DNA from: a bacterium
Lineage (GTDB): Bacteria > UBA10199 > DSSB01
Reading direction: 5' to 3'
Assembly: GCA_030426445.1 (NCBI GenBank)
Contig: JAUHYS010000138.1
Coordinates: 1 to 6,098, forward strand
DNA: 6,098 nt
Each line of letters begins with the position of its first letter. The first letter of the stretch is position 1. Below are positions 1 to 5,166 of this stretch, piece by piece. Below the pieces are notes generated by a model that ran no database searches, was not told the origin of the DNA, and was given only the letters and a program-made list of their open reading frames with translations. Position numbers and translations under genes: made by a program.

Positions 1-1
1 A

Positions 2-1117
2 GAGGTCTAGGTCAGCACGATCAAAGGCACCTGCTTGATCATAAAGACGGGCTCGCTGCACTCTTAAATCGGCCGCTAGGCTGGGATCAAAGCTATCGGC
101 GCGGCTGATGTAATCATTTAAGACATCAAAGGATGCATTGACATCTTCGGGTAGCCCTTGAGGAGGGAGTCCAGAAAAATCACTGGTATGGGTATTAATA
201 GGCCCTTCTTCTAATACATAGGGGTCAATAACGTCACTTCTTTCTTGTTCCAGCATGACAGCATTGATTTCATCCATGCCGGTGGTGATTTCTCTCTGAT
301 ATGCGGTGCTTTGTTTTTGAGCTAGATAAAACTGCTGCTTGGCGTTCAGTGCATTGCGTTCGTTTTGTAGAGTGATGAGTTCATTGTTTAAGTTTTCGGT
401 GCTTTTAATTTTTTCTTCAAGGAAACTTGCGTTGGCCTCCAAGGAAGCAGGGGCTTCGCCTGTTAAATCCACGAGTTCGTCCATATTGGCTTGGACCTTT
501 TTAGACTTTTCGGCAATGCGCTCGTTTAAATTTGCTAAGTGTTTTTTATCCTTTTTAAAACCTCTTTCGCTGGAGTAAACCCATTGATCCTTTTGGTACC
601 AGCCTGGGTCTTGTGTTTTTTGCTGATATTCTGCAGCGATTTTTTCTTGGTGAGATTGGACGGCATGGTCTGCACGAGCATAAAGATTGGAGACTACTTG
701 TCGTTGGGGATTGCTGACCTCAAAGCCATATTCTGAAGTTCTGGGTTCGTAATAGCTTGGAGAAGTTATTGTTGAACCTTCGTATTCGTTTACGTAAGGA
801 CTTTGATTGCGTTCGCTGATAAAAAAGGCTTCTTCTGACCCTGCTTGAGAGGATATTTCTTCGGGATAACAAATGTTGGCTTCCTGGCTTTGCTTGCTTG
901 CAGACATTGTTGCGAGTTGTTGAGCGTCACTTGCGTAGCTAACCTGATCAGGATAAGAAAGATTTTTCTCAGTGCAAATATCTACATCATCAGGAGGGCT
1001 AGAAACAGTGGATTCTGGAGAACTTGAAATCGTATCTCCTGGCTGGATATCAGAACTTTCCTCTTGATTTCCTGTAAAAAGTTCTTTTGCTTTATTGATT
1101 AAAGAGTTGATGGCCAT
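2..1117 (-). CDS. Large acidic coiled-coil protein with TPR-like motif, C-terminus cut off by window edge
   Basis: The minus strand is open from ATG at 1117 to the left edge (372 codons, no stop), so the gene is partial. An in-frame TAA lies two codons upstream of the ATG, which makes this the first possible start; no clear Shine-Dalgarno precedes it. The N-terminal ~150 residues are rich in Ser, Glu, Gln and Pro and look disordered. Residues ~185-292 are charged and heptad-like (for example KDKKHLANLNERIAEKSKK), which predicts a coiled coil. The last visible residues (~347-372) include LRVQRARLYDQAGAFDRADLDL-like TPR spacing (A, LY, G, A and L at TPR positions), so a repeat domain may continue outside the window. 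No signal peptide or membrane segment is seen. I do not recognise the family. Coiled-coil/TPR proteins of this kind often scaffold protein contacts or are secreted effectors in intracellular bacteria, but nothing here proves secretion. It diverges from the small-gene cluster at 1655. Confidence 0.5.
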   Translation of the reverse strand, partial: MAINSLINKAKELFTGNQEESSDIQPGDTISSSPESTVSSPPDDVDICTEKNLSYPDQVSYASDAQQLATMSASKQSQEANICYPEEISSQAGSEEAFFISERNQSPYVNEYEGSTITSPSYYEPRTSEYGFEVSNPQRQVVSNLYARADHAVQSHQEKIAAEYQQKTQDPGWYQKDQWVYSSERGFKKDKKHLANLNERIAEKSKKVQANMDELVDLTGEAPASLEANASFLEEKIKSTENLNNELITLQNERNALNAKQQFYLAQKQSTAYQREITTGMDEINAVMLEQERSDVIDPYVLEEGPINTHTSDFSGLPPQGLPEDVNASFDVLNDYISRADSFDPSLAADLRVQRARLYDQAGAFDRADLDL

Positions 1118-1216
1118 AATTTAATAAGGGTTTTGGTTAAGAGAACATTTCTTTAAATACCATAGAATGCTGATTTTGCATTCTTAATTTTCGTATTTAT
1201 TTAGTTTTATCGATCA

Positions 1217-1245
1217 TTATAAATCACAGAGTTGTGTATTATAAT
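1217..1245 (+). promoter_or_regulatory. Possible sigma-70 promoter for a short leader or small RNA
   Basis: A perfect -10 box TATAAT lies at 1240-1245. A weak -35 (TTATAA, 1217-1222, three of six consensus bases) lies 17 bp upstream. Transcription would start near 1252 and meet the terminator-like hairpin at 1307-1332, giving a transcript of about 80 nt. The perfect -10 and ideal spacing support the call; the AT-rich setting and weak -35 argue for caution. Confidence 0.5.
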
Positions 1246-1298
1246 TTTTATACCGATTTTAGCCTTAGTTTTATTTGGCTTCATGATTTGGACTGAGA

Positions 1299-1332
1299 AC
1301 CATTTTATGGTGACTTTTCTCACCATTTTTTT
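1299..1332 (+). terminator. Terminator hairpin with a competing upstream hairpin (attenuator-like)
   Basis: ATGGTGA (1307-1313) pairs perfectly with TCACCAT (1320-1326) across loop CTTTTC, and a T-run follows to 1332, which is the form of a plus-strand intrinsic terminator. The same ATGGT (1307-1311) can instead pair with ACCAT at 1299-1303 over a TTT loop, so the two hairpins exclude each other. No plus-strand gene lies upstream, so it would end a short transcript or act as a leader element for the genes from 1655. On the minus strand the hairpin is not followed by T residues. The stem has only three G-C pairs, so it would be moderately weak. Confidence 0.5.
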
Positions 1333-1481
1333 AAGAATATGAAGGGTTTTTGTGCATCAACGCGTTTACTTTATATAGTTCACTTTGAACTCAATGGAAC
1401 AACTTTAATATGACGATTAATAATATATAAAAATCATAGAGTTATAATTATTTTAAATAGCACTTTATTAAAGTAGTTATG

Positions 1482-1494
1482 GCATAAATTATGC
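1482..1494. promoter_or_regulatory. Perfect dyad GCATAA-A-TTATGC, possible operator
   Basis: Six-base arms are perfectly symmetric about one central A. The dyad lies about 160 bp upstream of the start at 1655 and next to a three-copy tandem repeat. It is a reasonable binding site for a dimeric regulator, but I recognise no specific consensus. Confidence 0.5.
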
Positions 1495-1500
1495 ATATTA

Positions 1501-1523
1501 ATAGCTGCATAGCTGAATAGCTA
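1501..1523. repeat. Three-copy 8-bp tandem repeat ATAGCTn
   Basis: ATAGCTG (1501-1507), ATAGCTG (1509-1515) and ATAGCTA (1517-1523) recur with an 8-bp period, so AGCT palindromes sit at 1503, 1511 and 1519. The repeat starts seven bases after the dyad at 1482-1494. It could be an array of regulator sites or a small slippage-prone repeat. It is too short for a CRISPR array or an origin iteron set. Confidence 0.5.
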
Positions 1524-1654
1524 AGTATTTTTTATTTTTTCATGAATTTTGAAAACATTTTTTCCATTTTTGATTTTAAACTCAATATTTAAACTGGAAA
1601 AAAAAATAATTATTGATTACACTACATTAGCAGTTCATTTGTAGGGAGAATAAC

Positions 1655-2062
1655 ATGTCATCTGTTGGAATTAATTTTAATGCAATCTTAAAAAGTTTGA
1701 TTCACGAGGGAGCTGATCAAGTTCCCCAAGTTAAAAAACCCTCATCTGCAGCAAAAAGTACAGTTGGGAAAGTTTTTGATACCGCGAGTATTAAGGGAAA
1801 CACCTTAGCGGCGGCAGCGCGTCAGGCGGCGATTACTCAGTTGACAAGTCATGGTTTTCCGGTTCATGCTCTCTTTGGTTGGTCTCCAGTTTCTCGTAAA
1901 AAAAGGCTTTCTGTTTATGGAATTGAAGGTACCTGTTTAGAACTAATCGAAAGGGCCATAGAAGAATTTGGCCTGCATGATAATCGTGCTTTTTTACAGT
2001 CTTGTTATGACGCTCGTCTACCTCAGGATGCCGCTCTTGTCGAAAACATCACCAACGCGTAA
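1655..2062 (+). CDS. Hypothetical protein, 135 aa, first gene of a small-gene cluster
   Basis: ATG at 1655 is preceded by a good Shine-Dalgarno (GGGAGA near 1644-1649), the clearest ribosome site in the left half of the window. I do not recognise the family. The N-terminal third is Lys/Ser/Ala-rich with an alanine-rich stretch (TLAAAARQAAITQL, about residues 50-63). The middle has GFPVHALFGWSPVS, and the C-terminal third reads as an amphipathic helix (CLELIERAIEEF) followed by FLQSCYDARLPQDAAL. There is no signal peptide, membrane segment or known catalytic motif. The next gene starts only 9 nt after its stop, so the two are probably co-transcribed. The long regulatory region in front suggests controlled expression of the cluster. 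Confidence 0.5.
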   Translation: MSSVGINFNAILKSLIHEGADQVPQVKKPSSAAKSTVGKVFDTASIKGNTLAAAARQAAITQLTSHGFPVHALFGWSPVSRKKRLSVYGIEGTCLELIERAIEEFGLHDNRAFLQSCYDARLPQDAALVENITNA

Positions 2063-2071
2063 GATAAAATT

Positions 2072-2344
2072 ATGACAGAAGATAAAGAATCCCCCATTAA
2101 AAACTATGAAGACTTTAAACGGCGTGTTTTGTCTCTTCCAGAAGAACAACAGCTTCGTATATTAAAAAAAGCCTTTGATATTGCCTATGAGGATCTTGAT
2201 GACAAGGTATGGCGTGCTGTCGCGACTGCTATCAAGTATGCAAAGGAATCTGGTATCGAAGGGCACGAAAATTTTGACATTAGTGAAAAAGATCTTAAAA
2301 AATTGACTCATATTCAGGATGCTGCACGGCGTCAAAAAGATTGA
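2072..2344 (+). CDS. Small charged helical protein, 90 aa, unknown function
   Basis: ATG at 2072 lies 9 nt after the preceding stop. There is no clear Shine-Dalgarno, so translation may be coupled to the gene before. The product is rich in Lys, Glu and Asp and looks almost wholly helical: LSLPEEQQLRILKKAF, then DDKVWRAVATAIKYAKES, then DISEKDLKKL. It is soluble, with no cysteines and no signal peptide. I do not recognise a family. It could be a chaperone-like or adaptor partner for a neighbour, but that is only suggested by size and charge. Its start region shares an exact 20-bp string with that of the next gene. Confidence 0.5.
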   Translation: MTEDKESPIKNYEDFKRRVLSLPEEQQLRILKKAFDIAYEDLDDKVWRAVATAIKYAKESGIEGHENFDISEKDLKKLTHIQDAARRQKD

Positions 2345-2417
2345 ATTTCTATAAAAAAATCATAAAATTTGCATTTTAGAGTTGTCCATCGAGGGGGCAT
2401 CCGTCTATGATAAAATT

Positions 2418-2720
2418 ATGACAGAAGAATTCACAAAAAATAGCAAGCAAGACTTGCAGTCTAAAGATTTGAAAAATAAAAATACAAACGCGCAAGGGGA
2501 AACTTCGCAGATGGTCTCAGGTGCTCTTAAAATTTTTAATAATTTTGACCGTGAGACTTCACAAAAAGACAAAAATTATTTACGCCTGCTTTCAGCTCTT
2601 ATTAGCTTTGGCGTGAAAGAAATGTCTCGCCTTGAGTCCATTGTAGAAGGAGAGCAGCAATATAGCAACCCTGCTATTGTTCTTCCCTTCGACCCTAAAA
2701 AAACACCAGATAATGAATAA
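2418..2720 (+). CDS. Small hydrophilic protein, ~100 aa, unknown function
   Basis: I chose ATG at 2418 over an in-frame TTG at 2382. The bases around it (2409-2428) repeat exactly the start region of the preceding gene (2063-2082), and both products begin MTE followed by an acidic residue. A GAGGGGG stretch at 2391-2397 could serve as ribosome site only at an unusually long distance from the ATG, so neither start is secure; with TTG the product has 112 aa. The first ~45 residues are Lys/Asn/Gln/Ser-rich and probably disordered. A helical segment follows (KNYLRLLSALISFGVKEMSRLESIVEGEQQ), then a Pro/Asp tail (LPFDPKKTPDNE). No known domain, signal peptide or membrane span is seen. Confidence 0.5.
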   Translation: MTEEFTKNSKQDLQSKDLKNKNTNAQGETSQMVSGALKIFNNFDRETSQKDKNYLRLLSALISFGVKEMSRLESIVEGEQQYSNPAIVLPFDPKKTPDNE

Positions 2721-2747
2721 CCTTTCTTTTTTGATCCCAGGCTAGGT

Positions 2748-3503
2748 TTGAAGAATGGCTGTAAAAAAAAAATCAAAGCAAGGAATTTTTATGTCGTTGG
2801 GGGAGGTTGTTTTGGAACTCAGTATGCTAAGTGGCTTTTACGTGCCGAACGTTTAGATCTTGTGCAGTTTGAAAAAATCATTGCTATTGATCAAAATAAA
2901 AATTGTCAACTCACTCAGGTTGCATGTGACTCTAAAAAACTCGAGATTGTCGCATCCGATTGGATCGACTATCTGACTCAATTATTGTTGAGGACATTAA
3001 ACGATCCTATGGTAGTTTGGGATCACTGGGTGCCTTCGCCGCTTTCTCCACATATATTGCAGTTGGCTTTTATGCGGGCAGCTATGAAAAAGCTGCCAGG
3101 ATTGCAGTTAAAAGAGGAAGCCTTGACTCCGTCAGATTCAAAAAACTTAGCGATACCTATCCAGATTCCCTTGGGTTCGGGAAATCACGCAGTGAGCTTT
3201 GCTGAATGGATTTGTCCAGTTAATTGTATTGAGCCTAAAACCTGTCCAGCGATTCGGAGCCCACGTCATTGGGATATGAAACCCAGTTTACAAAATTATT
3301 TTGATCAATCATCCACAAAACGTTCCGTTCATATCTTGCAATGTCAGCATCGGGTTCATGGGGTGGGGACTATTCCATTTATCGACATACAAACTCAGTT
3401 TAAAAAAATGCTCGATGCATTAGAAAGAAAGCTTGTGGTGGAAGTCTTCATAGCAACGGTTTCAAGTTGTCATGGTTTGATCGGAAAATTGAGATTAGTT
3501 TAA
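2748..3503 (+). CDS. Rossmann-like nucleotide-binding protein with a cysteine cluster; start disturbed by A10 tract
   Basis: The open frame codes for about 251 aa if started at TTG 2748. Residues 14-23 (FYVVGGGCFG) are a glycine-rich Rossmann loop and an Asp follows the second strand (IIAID, residue 48), the usual NAD(P) ribose-binding position. Residues 156-167 read CPVNCIEPKTCP, a CPxxC-x5-CP cluster able to bind metal or Fe-S, followed by a PRHWDM stretch; further Cys/His occur at 199-204 (CQHRVH) and 241-242 (CH). I do not recognise the family by name. The only ATG with a suitably spaced ribosome site (AGG 2744-2746, ATG 2755) is out of frame and becomes in-frame only if one A is added to the run of ten A at 2763-2772 or by a -1 shift there. 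The 3' end overlaps the convergent DUF4149 gene by 4 bp. Confidence 0.5.
   Translation: MKNGCKKKIKARNFYVVGGGCFGTQYAKWLLRAERLDLVQFEKIIAIDQNKNCQLTQVACDSKKLEIVASDWIDYLTQLLLRTLNDPMVVWDHWVPSPLSPHILQLAFMRAAMKKLPGLQLKEEALTPSDSKNLAIPIQIPLGSGNHAVSFAEWICPVNCIEPKTCPAIRSPRHWDMKPSLQNYFDQSSTKRSVHILQCQHRVHGVGTIPFIDIQTQFKKMLDALERKLVVEVFIATVSSCHGLIGKLRLV
2763..2772 (+). other. Run of ten A: frameshift, slippage or sequencing-error site
   Basis: Reading from ATG 2755 gives MAVKKK and then leaves the frame of the Rossmann protein. One extra A in the run, or a -1 ribosomal shift on the lysine codons, would give MAVKKKIKARNFYVVGGG, a natural N-terminus. Long A runs are known sites of transcriptional slippage and also of homopolymer sequencing error. 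Confidence 0.5.
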
Positions 3504-3976
3504 ATGCGTAATCGCCAGGATAAAATCCCGATTAATGCGATACCCATGATAAGAACAGCCATATTCAGTATGACTGATCGAAAGTGTAGGGTATCAAAGC
3601 GTTTCTTAATTGGGTGTGTTGCTTGGATACTTTCCTCCAGGGCTTTTAACTGAACTTTTAATTGGTGTGCTTTGGGTAAGATAACACGGCCTGCGTAAAC
3701 ACTGGACCCTAACATTAGGCAAATTAAAGCAACACGGATCCAAGGGACTTGCTTGGCGAGAATACTTTCTCCAATGCTAGTAAAAATTAAAATAGTACCG
3801 CAAATATAAGCCATCAGATAGTAATTTGGAAAGATGTGACTGATAAATTGACTGCCTATTTCTCTTGGCAAGTAACGAAAAGCCATGGGTGTGGTAAAAA
3901 ATGAAAAAAAACTGATGCCGCCAACCCATACGACTAGGCCCAGTAGATAGAAAAATTGTAAGGTCCAAGAGAGCAT
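3500..3976 (-). CDS. DUF4149-family integral membrane protein
   Basis: The 158-aa product has four predicted membrane helices, at about residues 4-27, 53-73, 79-98 and 133-153, with a charged loop between helices 3 and 4. Family features visible are the VVWVGGISFFSF first helix, the following proline and Arg-Tyr-Leu-Pro-Arg-Glu stretch (residues 30-39), the IFPNYY segment entering helix 2, and FDTLHFRSVILNM entering helix 4. These match the DUF4149/TMEM205-like fold and the length is normal for it. The biochemical role of the family is unknown; it sits in the cytoplasmic membrane. ATG at 3976 has no obvious Shine-Dalgarno. It diverges from elbB over 95 bp and overlaps the convergent Rossmann gene by 4 bp at its 3' end. 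Confidence 0.5.
   Translation of the reverse strand: MLSWTLQFFYLLGLVVWVGGISFFSFFTTPMAFRYLPREIGSQFISHIFPNYYLMAYICGTILIFTSIGESILAKQVPWIRVALICLMLGSSVYAGRVILPKAHQLKVQLKALEESIQATHPIKKRFDTLHFRSVILNMAVLIMGIALIGILSWRLRI
3510..3533. other. Bulged hairpin at the convergent gene ends
   Basis: AATCG (3510-3514) pairs with CGATT (3529-3533), and inside it GGAT (3518-3521) pairs with ATCC (3525-3528) around an AAA loop; CCA forms a 3-base bulge. It lies just past the stop of the plus-strand Rossmann gene and within the last codons of DUF4149. It may aid 3'-end formation, but neither strand has a T-run after it, so it is not a classical terminator. Confidence 0.5.
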
Positions 3977-3995
3977 CAGGTGTTTAGTTATCGAT

Positions 3996-4010
3996 CAATG
4001 AAAAGCATTG
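3996..4010. promoter_or_regulatory. Short dyad CAATG-N5-CATTG between divergent genes
   Basis: Perfect five-base arms lie in the 95-bp divergent gap between DUF4149 (start 3976) and elbB (start 4072). It may be a regulator site shared by both, but dyads this short also arise by chance in AT-rich DNA. Confidence 0.5.
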
Positions 4011-4071
4011 CAAGCAGAAAACAAGATTGTTAATATCGTTCCACTTTTCTTGTATAAAAGAAGGAGTTTTT

Positions 4072-4724
4072 ATGAAAAAAATTGGTGTGTTACTTTCTGG
4101 GTGTGGGGTGAATGATGGCTCGGAAATTCATGAAGCTGTGATTACCTTGTTGGCTTTAGACCGTTTAGGAGCGGAGGCGGTCATTATGGCACCTAATGTT
4201 GAGTTTGACGAAATTAATCACTTAACCCAACAACCAACAGGACAAAAAAGAAATGTCTTAGTCGAATCTGCCCGTATTGCCCGTGGTAATATTCAAGATA
4301 TTGCAAAATTAAGTGCAGAGGATATGGATGCTTTGATTTTGCCGGGTGGATTTGGAGCAGCAAAAAATTTAAGTAATTTTGCTTTTGTAGGAGACAAAGC
4401 TCAAGCCCATCCCGAAGTGGCTCGTTTGGTTCAAGAACTTTGTCAAAAACAAAAACCCATTGGGCTATTTGTATTGCTCCGGCAACTATTGCCAGTATTT
4501 TGGGGGCAGATATTCACCCAACCTTAACGATTGGTCAGGATACCGGAGTGGCGACAAAAATAGAAAGCATGGGTGCCAAACACCAAAATTGTGAAGTAGA
4601 GAATATTGTTATCGATGCTGAACATAAAATTGTGTCTACACCCGCTTATATGTGTGCCCAATCCATTCAAGAAGCTGCAGCGGGCATTGAGAAGCTTGTC
4701 AAAAAGGTCGTTGAGTTAAGCTAA
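4072..4724 (+). pseudogene. elbB: elbB (DJ-1/PfpI-superfamily glyoxalase), frameshifted by one base
   Basis: ATG 4072 has a strong Shine-Dalgarno (AAGGAG 4061-4066). Residues 1-131 match ElbB closely: MKKIGVLLSGCGVNDGSEIH, then RNVLVESARIARG and PGGFGAAKNLSNFA (91-104). At codon 131 (GGG, 4462-4464) the frame breaks. The original frame adds 20 unrelated residues and stops at 4527, while the ElbB sequence resumes in the -1 frame from 4464 (AICIAPATIASILG to TPAYM and the end at 4724). One extra G (GGGG) would restore a protein of exactly 217 aa, the usual ElbB length as I recall it for E. coli. The break lies three residues before Cys134, the nucleophile-elbow cysteine, so the truncated product cannot be an active enzyme of this superfamily. 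ElbB has been linked to isoprenoid biosynthesis and glyoxalase activity. Both halves are otherwise well preserved, so either the lesion is very recent or the base was missed in sequencing. Confidence 0.5.
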
Positions 4725-4745
4725 TTTTTTTGTTTAGGTAGAATT

Positions 4746-5069
4746 ATGTCAAGAGATTCAAAAGTCACTCCGATTACTCGGAATGAACCCCGTACTTTTT
4801 ATGCAACTCGAGTTGCCCATGCTGTGACCGGAGAAGTTTGGGATTTGTGGACGGTACAAGATGGCCGCCGAGTGGGTTCTCTGTCGGTTGTGGATGATGG
4901 AGAAACCGTTTATGGCTTGGCCGCAGTTAAAAAAGGGACCGACCATGATGAACTTACCGATTTGATGGACTCGCTTTACCATCCCCAATGCACAGAAGCC
5001 AATCGTCAAGAATTGATGGTGGTGGAATATGAAGCAGAACCTAAGGTTTATAACCTATCCTTAGAATAA
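4746..5069 (+). CDS. Hypothetical protein, 107 aa, downstream of elbB
   Basis: ATG 4746 follows AGG (4736-4738) at a normal 7-nt distance and starts 21 nt after the elbB stop with no terminator between, so the two are probably one operon. The product looks soluble and mostly beta-stranded in its first half (RTFYATRVAHAVTGEVWDLWTVQ, then RVGSLSVVDDGETVYGLAAV). An acidic helix follows (DHDELTDLMDSLY), then a final strand (QELMVVEYEAEPKVYNLSL). It has one Cys, no signal peptide and no membrane span. I do not recognise the family and infer no function. Confidence 0.5.
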   Translation: MSRDSKVTPITRNEPRTFYATRVAHAVTGEVWDLWTVQDGRRVGSLSVVDDGETVYGLAAVKKGTDHDELTDLMDSLYHPQCTEANRQELMVVEYEAEPKVYNLSLE

Positions 5070-5076
5070 GCTTAAG

Positions 5077-5159
5077 TCAAACGCCCCCTGTCCCTCCTCT
5101 TGAGACTCTGGTTTTTTTGTCCCGCATTTATGCGGGAAGGAAGGACAGGGAACGTTTGA
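5077..5159 (-). repeat. Long inverted repeat; probable structured 3' UTR of the peroxiredoxin mRNA
   Basis: Arms 5077-5098 and 5138-5159 match at 19 of 22 positions. All three mismatches (5084/5152, 5085/5151, 5094/5142) are C opposite A on the plus strand, hence G-U wobble pairs in minus-strand RNA, which can therefore form a continuous 22-bp stem. Stacked inside is a perfect hairpin TCCCGCAT-TT-ATGCGGGA (5120-5137), leaving a 21-nt loop that holds a T7 run (5112-5118, A7 in the minus RNA). The stem begins 7 nt after the peroxiredoxin stop. A role in 3'-end protection or termination is likely, although no U-run follows on either strand. It could also be a copy of a dispersed palindromic repeat. 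Confidence 0.5.
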
Positions 5160-5166
5160 AATTCAA

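Larger units (their letters stand above)
1118..1654. promoter_or_regulatory. Long AT-rich divergent intergenic region
   Basis: No gene is supportable in these 537 bases. The region separates two divergent genes and should hold both of their promoters. Besides the hairpin, dyad and tandem repeat listed separately, it contains a 13-bp near-repeat (AAATCACAGAGTT at 1221-1233 and AAATCATAGAGTT at 1431-1443, exactly 210 bp apart, 12 of 13 identical) and a direct repeat TTTAAACT at 1575-1582 and 1588-1595. On the minus strand a TATAAT box lies at 1216-1221, which could serve the coiled-coil gene at 1117 with a ~90-nt leader, although its -35 is poor. AT-rich DNA gives many chance -10 boxes, so no start site is certain. 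Confidence 0.5.

Noticed and set aside
339..1027. Three small plus-strand reading frames (339-578, 539-736, 845-1027)
   Set aside because: All lie antisense to the continuous 372-codon minus-strand frame, lack ribosome sites and have shadow-like composition.
1501..1523. Tandem ATAGCTn repeats as CRISPR or origin iterons
   Set aside because: Units are 8 bp with one-base gaps, only three copies, and no spacers, cas genes or replication gene nearby.
1575..1595. TTTAAACT direct repeats as a PmrA-type box
   Set aside because: The half-sites are 13 bp apart, not the ~11 bp of that site, and such strings are common in AT-rich DNA.
2576..3205. Frames at 2576-2776 (minus) and 2960-3205 (plus)
   Set aside because: Both overlap longer, better supported genes in other frames and have no ribosome site or recognisable domain.
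4027..4058. TTGTTA/TATAAA as the elbB promoter
   Set aside because: The spacer would be 20 bp, and initiation would fall inside the Shine-Dalgarno of ATG 4072.
4027..4071. TTG 4027 as an upstream start for elbB
   Set aside because: It has no ribosome site, the added residues are not ElbB-like, and ATG 4072 has a strong AAGGAG and the family N-terminus MKKIGV.
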